DNA of 64,000 nucleotides from Bacteroidetes bacterium ADurb.Bin145 (GCA_002070505.1 MWDJ01000003.1:78103-142102), one strand, 5' to 3'. Positions 8,501 to 16,465 are shown, counted from the first letter of the stretch. Numbers and translations are program-made. The notes: generated by a model from the sequence alone, not told the origin.

Positions 8501-10382
8501 GTTCCTTTATCGCTCTCCATACCTGCTTGATCTCCTTGAATGTAAGCTTGGTCTGATTAAGCAGGATAAAATGTTTATTCAGGTCCTCGTCATTATAGAG
8601 TACATAACATTCCGCCGTTATATTTTCATCCCTCCCGGCTCTTCCTGCCTCCTGAACATAATTTTCCAGCGAATCGGATATTTCATAATGGATTATCATT
8701 CCGATATCCTTCTTATCAACTCCCATCCCGAATGCAGAAGTAGCAACAATCACCTTCACTTCTTCATTCATAAATGCATTCTGGTTCTGTAGCTTCTCCC
8801 TTACATCCATTTTGCCATGGTATGGTTTTGCATTAAAACCATCCTTTGTTAATCTTGCAGAGAGATCAAAAGCGGTTCTTGTTCTGGAAACATAAATTAT
8901 TGTCGGACAGTTTTTTCTTTCAAGCAGATCCCTCAGCCTGTCATACCTTTCCTCTTTGTCAGTAACTTCAAAAACCCTGTATTGAAGGTTGGTCCTTGTT
9001 TCTTCAGTTCTGATGACTTCAAGTGAAAGGGAAAGCTTTTGATAGAAATAATCACAGATATCTTCAATTACTTTCCGCTTAGCTGTAGCAGTAAAGCATG
9101 AAACAGGAATTGCATATTGCAGGTTTTTCTTCTCCTGTAATGATTTAATAAATTCTCCTATGTAAAGATAATCCACACGAAAATCATGGCCCCATGACGA
9201 AAAACAGTGGGCTTCATCAATAACAAACCTTGCAATATGCCTGCCCAGAAGCAGTTTCTCAATAGTTCTTGATCTGAGGGATTCCGGCGCAATGTAGAGA
9301 ATAGAGGCAGACCCTTCCTCTACCCTTTCTATTGCCTTGCTGCGTTCAATAGGATCGAGCAGTCCGTTTATTGTTACTGCATCAGTTATCCCTTTTTTCT
9401 CAAGATTATCAACCTGATCTTTCATAAGAGACTGCAGTGGAGAGATGACAACTGTTAGTCCTTTTGTGTTTTCTCCGCTCATCAATGCAGGCAACTGGAA
9501 AGCAAGGGATTTCCCTCCGCCGGTGGGGAACACAACAAGTATCGATTTATCGTACAATGCTGCTTTAACAGCTTTTTCCTGAAGAGGTTCAGAGCCAAAT
9601 TTCCGGAAAGACTTAAATCTGAAGAAGCGATCAAGCCCGGCATAAGGATCCATTGACCTGGCACAATAATCGCATCCCTCATGACAAGGTTTGTTTCTCA
9701 GTTTAAGCATTATCCCCTCGACAAGAGGATAATTCATCAGAACCCAGGGCGGAGTAATAGAGTATCTGTCGTTGCTGCTGATCAGAGCCAGGCAATAAGC
9801 CAGTTCAATTGGGGAATTAGTGATAAAGTCTCCTGTTTGGGCGTTGGAACATATTTTGCCTGAGAAGGTTCTTCTTATCAATCGTTCAATGCTATCCGGG
9901 CTATGAGGTTTATAGCCTAAAAAATCAAAGAAAGCCTTAAACTCGCTTGTTTCTTTAAGAAGGCAATAAAAGATATCCTGCATATCCTTTTCGAGCCTTC
10001 TAAAGGCATTTACCTCATCAAAGAACAGGTCTCTTGCCTTAACAGAATCATTCAATGGATTATTCAGCTCCTCCGTCTGGAGTTTATCATCTTTTACAAG
10101 ATGATGGTATGGCTTTGCAGGGAAAAGAAGGGGTGAAAGAAAGAGAGTGTCAATAACCTTTACCACATCGAATTTAATATCCTGATTCTCTTCCTGCAGG
10201 TGTTTTATGTCATGCCTCAGGATATTATGACCGCAAATATATTTTTCACCGTCAATAAAGAGAAGGAAGTCTTTGATTGAATTTGAGTGGAAGGTGTCGC
10301 CATTATTCCTGATAGCGCCAATATCCTGAATTTTGTTTCTGTTTAGACTTACCTCAGTGTCGATAAAAACGATAGAATCCAC
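5577..10382 (-). CDS. Exonuclease-RecQ-UvrD helicase fusion protein
   Basis: A 1601-residue protein with two helicase engines. Residues 1-130 resemble a DEDD exonuclease (FIDTE with D8/E10, GHNILRHD at 51-58, ND at 111-112), though the usual motif III histidine appears to be Asn. A cysteine cluster (C233, C237, C240) follows. Residues about 260-610 are a RecQ-type SF2 helicase: PTGGGKS 286-292, DEAHC 389-393, TATA 431-434, QEAGRAGR 577-584. A linker of winged-helix-like sequence follows. From about 1040 it is a UvrD/PcrA SF1 helicase: AGPGSGKT 1066-1073, DEAQD 1173-1177, GDDDQNIYTFRGA from 1202, a VSTIHKAKGKEFD box and YVAITRAKENL near the end. It probably processes DNA in repair or defence. 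It neighbours a restriction island but is separated from it by a repeat array. Confidence 0.9.
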   Translation of the reverse strand: MDSIVFIDTEVSLNRNKIQDIGAIRNNGDTFHSNSIKDFLLFIDGEKYICGHNILRHDIKHLQEENQDIKFDVVKVIDTLFLSPLLFPAKPYHHLVKDDKLQTEELNNPLNDSVKARDLFFDEVNAFRRLEKDMQDIFYCLLKETSEFKAFFDFLGYKPHSPDSIERLIRRTFSGKICSNAQTGDFITNSPIELAYCLALISSNDRYSITPPWVLMNYPLVEGIMLKLRNKPCHEGCDYCARSMDPYAGLDRFFRFKSFRKFGSEPLQEKAVKAALYDKSILVVFPTGGGKSLAFQLPALMSGENTKGLTVVISPLQSLMKDQVDNLEKKGITDAVTINGLLDPIERSKAIERVEEGSASILYIAPESLRSRTIEKLLLGRHIARFVIDEAHCFSSWGHDFRVDYLYIGEFIKSLQEKKNLQYAIPVSCFTATAKRKVIEDICDYFYQKLSLSLEVIRTEETRTNLQYRVFEVTDKEERYDRLRDLLERKNCPTIIYVSRTRTAFDLSARLTKDGFNAKPYHGKMDVREKLQNQNAFMNEEVKVIVATSAFGMGVDKKDIGMIIHYEISDSLENYVQEAGRAGRDENITAECYVLYNDEDLNKHFILLNQTKLTFKEIKQVWRAIKELTRFRANLSDSALEIARKAGWDDSIAEIEMRVTTAISALEEAGYLKRGQNMPRIFATSIRAKNAQEAIDKINQSERFNERQKVLAIRIIKKLISGRSRKQANEEIPETRIDYISDQLGILREEVIAVITLLRQEKILDDAKDLQAYIRRTLTLNRSRQIAESFHKIEESFLKQLEEGYGTYHIKELNERAIEEGCPEATPQKIRTVLNFWAIKNWIKCKNRVYSKHHIDILCAHSGSALADKLKKRHALTRFIIDYLFKKCEEIKDVAEEILVEFSVLELKEAYETGPELFRHEISIDDVEDALFFLSRIEAIKIEGGFLVIYNKLSIEKLDFNAKSQYKKEDYKKLEQFYENKVQQIHIVGEYARKLIEDYKSALQFTEDYFSLNNISFLRKYFKGERIRDLSRNLTPAKFNQLFGSLSASQLRIINDKDSKYILVAAGPGSGKTKVLVHKLASLLLLEDIKHEQLLMLTFSRAAASEFKRRLLSLYGNAANYVEIKTFHSFCFDLLGKIGSLEKSDIIISRAIEKIRAREVEASRISKMVLVVDEAQDISQVEFNLIKTLIDENEDMRVVLVGDDDQNIYTFRGADSVYMEMFCSDLSAKKYELSHNYRSRPNLVAFSNKLAETLTHRLKSMPVVSNNANPGILKIVRHHSKNLEIPLTNEVINSYLSGTTCVLTHRNKEALNITGLLVRNGLPAKLIQTNDEFNLCNLSEIRFFLDTLKEICDSPLIGSEEWIRSKKALYGKFPGSKNLETCLNLIRDFENTNTKARYLSDLEMFIRESKLEDFIKKEGETVFVSTIHKAKGKEFDNVFVMLEDFDLSDDDNKRELYVAITRAKENLCIHHNSKFLSSLGVKDMISLVDKEVYSPPDELTFQLTFHDVNLGFFEYRQSQIARLISGKKLLVGEEGCENEKGEMVLKFSQKFSERVTKLAGQGYQPFDATVNFMVYWQNPEKDREIVILLPEILFSKQNAPD

Positions 10383-10546
10383 ATGAAAAGCTCTTAATTG
10401 GTTATTTCCGGGAATTGCCGTACTCCGCTAATTCCTGATTAATTTTTAGCTTAATTTCCCCGGGGGCACAATTATTAATGTCTAAAATACACTTTATTTC
10501 TTCTTTTGCCATCAGGGTATGGCGAAAATTTATAACGAGTTATTCA

Positions 10547-10650
10547 ATTGTCATACAATTATATGACAATGAATGACGGCGAAGCCTAATGACGATTGAA
10601 TGACGCCAAAAGCGCAAATGACAATGAATAACGGCCGAAGGCCGAATGAC
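10547..10650 (+). repeat. Short AATGAC array with inverted GTCAT/ATGAC head
   Basis: The head is an inverted repeat, ATTGTCATA (10547-10555), a 6-base loop, TATGACAAT (10562-10570). AATGAC follows at 10572, 10588, 10599, 10617 and 10645 with a GAATAAC variant near 10626. GCGAAGC is at 10579-10585. The array ends 52 bases from the stop of the HNH gene. It lies in the 319-base gap between the helicase gene and the HNH gene; the rest of the gap (10383-10540) shows nothing recognisable apart from the probable helicase promoter region. Confidence 0.8.
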
Positions 10651-10701
10651 CCTCTAAATTCAACCCTCAGAGTATCTCTTCATTGGGACCTGAGATTAAT
10701 A

Positions 10702-11607
10702 TTATCCAGCCTTCAAAAATTCCGAAAATCTCATTTCGAGTCTGGCCTTATCTGGCCATTCTTTTCTATCGGAAGGTAAAATAAGGCTCCGGTTGTTGAG
10801 ATATTGAATTCCATATTGAAGCATAGGTCCATCAGTTTCCGATAATAACTCTGGTTGAACCTTAATGATATAATCAGGATTGATTCCGATGAAATTATTG
10901 TCAAAAGCAGAATGGTGTATCTTGCAGAGGGATAAACCATTTTCAATTACAGGCTCTCCGTTATCTTCCTTATCGCCGATAATATGTGCAGCATCAAGCA
11001 ATTTCGCGTGCCTTAGCCTGCAAAGCGTACATTGATTTCTGTAAGCCTTTAATACTTTTTCTCTGAATTTTTTTTGATGAACTCTTTGCAGAGTAGTTAT
11101 AGTAATATATTCTCTTCTGGCATAATCAGCTTCGGGCTCAGCCGCATTGTTTTGAGAAGCAAGCTTCCTGAAATATGATATATCATCAAAAACAACTGAG
11201 AATGAATATGATAAAGAATTTTCCCTTATAACAAAGGCCGGCCATAAAGGAACATATTTATTCTCAGCGATTCTAAGAAAGCAGATAAGTGGGATTTTTC
11301 TGTCCATCAATTCTCTCAGGCCTGCGTTGTCTGGATGAGAAGGATCTGTCCCCCGGTATTTATATTGAAAGATCTCGTATTTCTCATCTATTGAATCTAT
11401 ATACCTTCCACCTAATAATGAAGTAATTGACAGAGGAAGAATCATCGACTTAGGTTTCCAGATGCCTTGCGGCCCGACAAGTGAATATTTTAAGCCACTT
11501 AAGCTGAATCCATCGGTTAGTAATTTACGTGGAAGAACATCCCCATGGATCTCCGTCTGTTGTTTAAGCCAGTCGAAAGCATAAAGGCGTATCTGTAGAT
11601 CAGTCAT
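10702..11607 (-). CDS. HNH endonuclease, restriction-type
   Basis: A 301-residue protein. The C-terminal third carries an HNH nuclease fold: C193-x2-C196, LDAAHI with H208, N223 in the ENGLSLC segment, and H231/H232 (KIHHSAFD). This arrangement is typical of HNH proteins annotated as putative restriction endonucleases. The N-terminal 160 residues are an unrecognised domain that may bind DNA or modified bases. Its start overlaps the end of the DUF262 gene by 8 bases (ATGACTGA), so it belongs to the same transcript as the restriction genes upstream. Target specificity is unknown. Confidence 0.85.
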   Translation of the reverse strand: MTDLQIRLYAFDWLKQQTEIHGDVLPRKLLTDGFSLSGLKYSLVGPQGIWKPKSMILPLSITSLLGGRYIDSIDEKYEIFQYKYRGTDPSHPDNAGLRELMDRKIPLICFLRIAENKYVPLWPAFVIRENSLSYSFSVVFDDISYFRKLASQNNAAEPEADYARREYITITTLQRVHQKKFREKVLKAYRNQCTLCRLRHAKLLDAAHIIGDKEDNGEPVIENGLSLCKIHHSAFDNNFIGINPDYIIKVQPELLSETDGPMLQYGIQYLNNRSLILPSDRKEWPDKARLEMRFSEFLKAG

Positions 11608-12898
11608 TTCTCAGTATTGAACTTGTAAAATTATTAACTAAATCCACAAGGATTTGCCTCCTTTTGTCTAAGAATAGCCTGTAATTTTCAATCTCAAGTA
11701 ATTCCGGATCAACAGGAACGCATTGATCAAGTAATGGCGCCGTTCCTTTCTCAGCAATTATTTCAGAAATATATTCTTTTGGAGGTTTATTGCTTATTGA
11801 TTTATTCGTTCTGGAAGCAATGAAAGCCATATTCGAGAATTCATTGATCTCACTTTTTTCATATTTGTTCTTAAGGAGTGATTTTGGGAAGATATGATGA
11901 TATTGCAGTGTGTGGTTCTTCCCAATTGGATTTAGAGCAATTGAAAGATTTGAAAACCAGTCTTTAGCATCCTTGTATTTTAGTGCAATAAAAACCAATG
12001 AGAAAAGAGGACTGTTTACTCCCTTGCCAATAAAATCGTTCAAATTAAAACTGAGACGACCAAATTGCTGCTCAAGGGTCTTTATCAGATCAGAGGGGCC
12101 TCCCCCGGTTTTTATTGTTTTCAGATCCGCATCCAGAAGAGTCTCACTGGATCCTCTTGAATACCGACCCTTTGCACTGGCTACATAAACCCAATATTTA
12201 AGCTGTTTTTCCTCCTCAGGAGTGAGGTTGTAATTTTTATAAGCTCCATAATAAGCAATAATTACAAAAAACAGGGGTGATGAAAGAAGCGATTCATCCT
12301 CTATACCTGAATTTTGTCTCAGGAAATTTATTGCAAAATCCAATCCGGTTTTGGCTTTTCCCCAGGCTTGCTGCAGTGTTGGAACCGGAATCGAATTAAC
12401 GTTATTAAACTTCGACTGGTCTGTCGCAAAAACTATTAATGACCTTACAAGTAATCCGAGATCAAGTGTCATCCAGTATCTTTCACAATCTTCCTGGAAA
12501 TCCTGTAGCAGATTTAAGGAATTCTGCCATCGTGCTGTAATTTGAGCAAGAGCTAAATCAGATCCGCGTAATTTTACTCCCAGCGAGTTCACTCTTACAA
12601 AGATCTCTGCTACTTCTTTATAATCAAGGATTTTAGGAAGGATATCAACCCGGTAGTTGTAATTCAGAATATTTCTTAATTGTGTAATTCTCCTGCGGTA
12701 TTTTTCATACCGGGGATCATCAAACGATGTTACACCGGCAGATTGCAGAATTTCCGAATCACTTTCTGATTTGAAAATTTTCGATACAGGTATCCAATGC
12801 TTCTGTTGTGCAAGTACCTTACTATAAACGACAAATGTCATCTGCCTCATTCGTTCCATCAGATTGCTTTCTGCTTTACCCGAGAGCTTTAAGTGCAT
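11600..12898 (-). CDS. DUF262/HNH protein lacking its N-terminal domain
   Basis: A 432-residue open frame that matches the middle and end of DUF262-type (GmrSD-like) proteins: IFVRVNSLGVKLRGSDLAL around residue 101 is the family's conserved segment, and YHHIFPKSLLKNKY near 330 is the HNH-like motif of the C-terminal nuclease half. The N-terminal DUF262 core, with its DGQQR motif, should precede residue 20 but is absent; the frame begins inside the last 23 bases of hsdM. This suggests a deletion or recombination joint at about 12.87-12.90 kb. The frame is otherwise intact, so a shortened product may still be made by coupling to hsdM. Family call is firm; function of the remnant is uncertain. 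Confidence 0.75.
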   Translation of the reverse strand: MHLKLSGKAESNLMERMRQMTFVVYSKVLAQQKHWIPVSKIFKSESDSEILQSAGVTSFDDPRYEKYRRRITQLRNILNYNYRVDILPKILDYKEVAEIFVRVNSLGVKLRGSDLALAQITARWQNSLNLLQDFQEDCERYWMTLDLGLLVRSLIVFATDQSKFNNVNSIPVPTLQQAWGKAKTGLDFAINFLRQNSGIEDESLLSSPLFFVIIAYYGAYKNYNLTPEEEKQLKYWVYVASAKGRYSRGSSETLLDADLKTIKTGGGPSDLIKTLEQQFGRLSFNLNDFIGKGVNSPLFSLVFIALKYKDAKDWFSNLSIALNPIGKNHTLQYHHIFPKSLLKNKYEKSEINEFSNMAFIASRTNKSISNKPPKEYISEIIAEKGTAPLLDQCVPVDPELLEIENYRLFLDKRRQILVDLVNNFTSSILRND

Positions 12899-14615
12899 CT
12901 GCTATCTCATTCCCTTTAGCTTTTATCAGTTCTATCAGCTCTTCAGGTGTACGGGTATCAACCACCTGTATTTTGTGTGGATTAACGGCCTTAAGATCAT
13001 AAACGGCATCCTCTATCTCTTTTACTTTGGATTCAAGTTCCCGTACTTCACGATTCAGGTCTTTTACTTTCTCCTCTGCCTCCGATACAGCTTTTTCATT
13101 CCGCGGTTTTACTTTTTTTAATTCCTGCAATTTTTCGCTCCATTGTGCTACAGTCCTTTTTTTCGCAGCAGACTCTTCTTTGTGAGGTTGTGCTTCCTCA
13201 GCAGCCTGCGATTTCTTTTCGTCCATATCGACAGTCCATGAGTTTTCACTGTCGGCCCGTGAAGGCAGAAGCCTGAAGAAATCTTCAAATTGCTTCAGCG
13301 TAAGAGGAGATTTCTTCCGCACCTTGATCTCGGACATGTCGTAATACCATATCTTCTTTGTCGGATTACCCTTTGTAAAGAAAATAAGATTGGTCTTAAC
13401 ACCGGCCCCTGCGGCAGTAAATACCCCTGCGGGCAGGCTGACGATGCACCACACTTCACATTCATCGAGCAGCTTGCGTTTTGTCTTTACAAAAGCATCT
13501 TCGTTGGTTCGAAAGAGAAGTCCTTCATCGAGCACGATTCCGCAACGGCCGTTCTGCCCCAGGCTTCGGATCACATGCTGCAGGAAGAGCACCTGTGTGG
13601 CTCCTGTTTTATAGTCGAAAGCTGTTTGTGCTTCCTTGCCTTCCTTGCCGCCAAAGGGCGGGTTTGTAAGTATCACGTCAAAAAACTGAGGCGCTCCCTC
13701 AAACAGACCGCCGTACAATTCCATACCGGTAAGGGTATTGCCGTGCCATAGGTTAGGCTTGTCGATGCCATGAAGTACCAGGTTGGCAAGTGCAATGGGA
13801 TATATCAGATTTTCTTTTTCCCTGCCCCAGAAAGTCTGAGTTTTCATGGTCTCAAGCTGTTCGGCTGAGGTTGTCTGACCGAGCCCTGAGCGGATATGTT
13901 CGTAACTTTGAGCGAGGAATCCTCCTGTTCCGCAACTGGGATCATAGACTGTCTCTCCCGGTTTCGGATCGACAACCTGAACAATTGCCTTTATTACCTG
14001 CCTCGGCGTAAAGAACTGTCCGCCATCATTGCCTTTCTCACCCATTTTCAGCAGCAGGCCTTCATAGACCTGCGACAGGGTAAAAACGTGAGTCGGGTCC
14101 ACCGCTTCGACGGAAAGCTGATGAACCTTATCGAGCACATCCAGAAAATTACGTTCTGTATCGATACGCACTTTCTCAACACCCGTTATAATTTCGCTTA
14201 TCACTTTCTGACGCGAGGTTGCATCTGGCTGGTTCTTAAGTTCTTTCAGATAGGGCAGCAGCTGTCCGTTGACGAATGCAAAGAGGCTTCCCTGGGGTGC
14301 ATCCTGCAGTTCTGCACGTTTGTTCATCTGTCCATCGGGAAGTGTCTCGGGTGGCTGGGCCCAGTCCTGCCAGCGGTAGGGTGATTCCAGCGACGGCCTG
14401 AAATTAATTCCGAGGGCTTCTGCTTCCTGTTCCTCGTGCCTTTCTTTTTCGTCGAGGATGCGGAGGAACAGTATCCATGTAAGTTCGGGTACATACTGCA
14501 TGGCGCCTGCACAGTTACCCCTGCGCATGATGTCGCATATAGTTTTTATCGCCTGGTCTACAGATTGTTGCGTTGCGTGACGTTTGCCGTTTCCGTTATT
14601 GTTGCGTTTTGCCAT
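12876..14615 (-). CDS. hsdM: Type I restriction-modification DNA methyltransferase HsdM
   Basis: A 579-residue N6-adenine methyltransferase subunit. The HsdM N-terminal helical domain (about 15-165, NCAGAMQYVPELTWILFLRI) is followed by the methylase core with SAM motif DPSCGTGG (225-232) and catalytic NPPF (318-321). Residues about 480-560 form a charged coiled coil. With HsdS it methylates the host recognition site, and with HsdR it forms the restriction complex. Its start overlaps the end of the RAYT gene by 20 bases, and its end overlaps the truncated DUF262 gene by 23. GC content looks higher than in the neighbouring chromosome, consistent with horizontal acquisition. Confidence 0.95.
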   Translation of the reverse strand: MAKRNNNGNGKRHATQQSVDQAIKTICDIMRRGNCAGAMQYVPELTWILFLRILDEKERHEEQEAEALGINFRPSLESPYRWQDWAQPPETLPDGQMNKRAELQDAPQGSLFAFVNGQLLPYLKELKNQPDATSRQKVISEIITGVEKVRIDTERNFLDVLDKVHQLSVEAVDPTHVFTLSQVYEGLLLKMGEKGNDGGQFFTPRQVIKAIVQVVDPKPGETVYDPSCGTGGFLAQSYEHIRSGLGQTTSAEQLETMKTQTFWGREKENLIYPIALANLVLHGIDKPNLWHGNTLTGMELYGGLFEGAPQFFDVILTNPPFGGKEGKEAQTAFDYKTGATQVLFLQHVIRSLGQNGRCGIVLDEGLLFRTNEDAFVKTKRKLLDECEVWCIVSLPAGVFTAAGAGVKTNLIFFTKGNPTKKIWYYDMSEIKVRKKSPLTLKQFEDFFRLLPSRADSENSWTVDMDEKKSQAAEEAQPHKEESAAKKRTVAQWSEKLQELKKVKPRNEKAVSEAEEKVKDLNREVRELESKVKEIEDAVYDLKAVNPHKIQVVDTRTPEELIELIKAKGNEIADALKALG

Positions 14616-15192
14616 TTTTCTGATTCATATTGTTTTCAAACAGAATAATATTATTCGAAATATAATTCCGTATACGATTTAATTCCAGGTTATTACGTAT
14701 GATATGTTCATAATAATTTCGTTGCCATATACGCATTCCCGGTGTATTCCTGTATATGTTGATTTGTTTTGTTGAAACCGTTTTAAATGCGCCGATTAAA
14801 TGTCCAATGGATTTGCGTTTTATCGTTGTTGGGTCGATTCGCGGTAATATTGTAGGGTCGATTCGCGGTAATATTGTAGTGTCGATTCGCGAATCGACCC
14901 TACATGAATTATCCGGATAATCCGTAATTATGATAATGCCATGAATGTGATCGGGCATTACAACCATGGCATCCAATTTAACATAATCGTATTGGGTTGA
15001 CAACCAATCCCATGTTTCTGCGACAATTTTCCCAGATTCATTTAACCGCATTTCACCGTTCACGATTTTCCCGAAAAGGCGGACATGGTCCTGAACACAT
15101 ACGGTTATGAAATACGCCCCCTCACGGGTGTAATCGTATCCTTTCAGGCGGATTGAATGCCGGTGGTGGATTTGTGGATTATATGCCATCAC
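14596..15192 (-). CDS. REP-associated tyrosine transposase (RAYT, Y1/HUH family) inside the hsd operon
   Basis: A 198-residue protein of the IS200-like Y1 transposase superfamily. The HUH motif is H82-I-H84 within MPDHIHGII, and the catalytic tyrosine is Y160 or Y161 in WQRNYYEHIIRN. The N-terminal RHSIRLKGYDYTREGAYFIT segment is typical of single-copy RAYT proteins. It lies between hsdS and hsdM in the same direction, overlapping hsdS by 4 bases (ATGA) and hsdM by 20, so it appears built into the operon. Residues 97-123 are an in-frame triplicated insert (IDPTILPR-like) encoded by a 24-base repeat containing a palindrome. RAYTs act on single-stranded hairpin REP sequences; whether this copy is active is unknown. 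Confidence 0.88.
   Translation of the reverse strand: MMAYNPQIHHRHSIRLKGYDYTREGAYFITVCVQDHVRLFGKIVNGEMRLNESGKIVAETWDWLSTQYDYVKLDAMVVMPDHIHGIIIITDYPDNSCRVDSRIDTTILPRIDPTILPRIDPTTIKRKSIGHLIGAFKTVSTKQINIYRNTPGMRIWQRNYYEHIIRNNLELNRIRNYISNNIILFENNMNQKNGKTQQ
14831..14904 (-). repeat. Three 24-base repeats with REP-like palindrome inside the RAYT gene
   Basis: On the plus strand, GGTCGATTCGCGGTAATATT occurs in 24-base units starting at 14831 and 14855, and a third unit starts at 14879. The third unit ends in the perfect palindrome GTCGATTCGCGAATCGAC (14881-14898) followed by CCTACA. The period of 24 keeps the RAYT frame open as eight codons per unit. The structure (a palindrome with GTAG/CTAC-like ends) resembles the REP hairpins that RAYT proteins recognise. 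Confidence 0.85.
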
Positions 15193-16457
15193 AGCTCTCC
15201 GTTAAATGCCTTACGCAGTATTGCGGCTGGCAGTGCGTTAATGGTTTTTAGTTCCTCTTCGGCCGCCTTAAGGGCTTTGACCACGGATACCATTTGCTCA
15301 CTCAGTATTGTGGCAATACGCTTTTGCTCTGAAAGTATTGGTATGGGTATATCAAATCTTTCACATTGTGATTTAGATATTTCATCAAATGTAGGCCCTC
15401 TACCAATCTCCTTTAATTTAGGTACAGATTTTTTCAAAGAATAGTAGAGAAAATAAGTATCGATTTGATAACCAGGGACAAATGACTTACAACCCTGGTT
15501 AGTGCAAAGTTCTAGAGTTGCAATACCGAGATGACCTATTGGAGCACGCGAGGATAAAACTACAGTTCCTGGTGGGACTAAGGTCAAATTGCTGGTATTA
15601 AAACCTGCAGTGGATATTCTTCTTTCGGAATTTGTAATCTCTGGACGGTCAAGTTTCCCCAAATCTGTAGGAGTGATCCAAACAATGTCCCCATTCCAAT
15701 AGAGTTTATTTTCAGAAGCAGGCGTTGTCCCATTAACAACCTTTGTTACTTCTCCAAGTTTTACCCATCTCCATCCCTCAGGCAGGGGTTGTCCGGGTCG
15801 CGGGAAAACCTTGCGCAGGAAAGCTGCGGGCAGGGCTTTTACAGCCTCGAGCCTCTCCCCGGCTGCTTTGCGGGCCTTGTCGACAGCGGCCAGCTGCTCT
15901 TTCAGGATGGCTGCGATGCGTTTTTGCTCGGGGAGAGGGGGGAGGGGGATTTTAAATTGTCTAATTTGCTGTAAGTTCAGATTTTGTAGAGCTCCTCCCA
16001 TCTTCAGTTCTAATAATTTGCCTATTACTAGCTCGACCCTACAGATTAGACATAAGAATTGTACATCAACTTTTAATTTATCAATTCTTGCAAATGCAAC
16101 CGCTTGATTACAGTTAATGTAACTTGCATTATGGGGTATATATCCAACTCTTCCAAGTGTTCCCGCAATTGTAATTACAAAATCTCCAGGATGAAGCTGT
16201 GAGCGAGACAGAATTTCATCAGTCTCTTGAGAAATATGAAGAGGAATTTTATCTACCTCAATTTCCCACCCATTAACATCTTCTGCTCTCAGGAATGGGA
16301 TGCCATCATCGGAGTATTTCTGACCAAGACTTGTAGGAGTTGTTCCTTTGCTAATTAATAAGGAAAGCTCCCCCAATGTCACCCATTTCCAGCCGGGGGG
16401 GAGGGGTTTGGTGGTATTTTTATGGGACGGGGGGGACGCCGGTGACAATGAGGACAT
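15189..16457 (-). CDS. hsdS: Type I restriction-modification specificity subunit HsdS
   Basis: A 422-residue protein with two target recognition domains, each introduced by a similar motif (PLPPGWKWVTLGE near residue 18 and PLPEGWRWVKLGE near 223) and closed by a conserved helical repeat (LPEQKRIAAILKEQ and LSEQKRIATILSEQ, each followed by ALPAAxLRK). The two domains read the two halves of a bipartite DNA site and dock two HsdM copies. The N-terminal 15 residues (proline and serine rich) are unusual and the true start could lie a little downstream. It sits 8 bases after the four-helix suffix gene. Confidence 0.95.
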   Translation of the reverse strand: MSSLSPASPPSHKNTTKPLPPGWKWVTLGELSLLISKGTTPTSLGQKYSDDGIPFLRAEDVNGWEIEVDKIPLHISQETDEILSRSQLHPGDFVITIAGTLGRVGYIPHNASYINCNQAVAFARIDKLKVDVQFLCLICRVELVIGKLLELKMGGALQNLNLQQIRQFKIPLPPLPEQKRIAAILKEQLAAVDKARKAAGERLEAVKALPAAFLRKVFPRPGQPLPEGWRWVKLGEVTKVVNGTTPASENKLYWNGDIVWITPTDLGKLDRPEITNSERRISTAGFNTSNLTLVPPGTVVLSSRAPIGHLGIATLELCTNQGCKSFVPGYQIDTYFLYYSLKKSVPKLKEIGRGPTFDEISKSQCERFDIPIPILSEQKRIATILSEQMVSVVKALKAAEEELKTINALPAAILRKAFNGEL

Positions 16458-16465
16458 GGGTGGAG

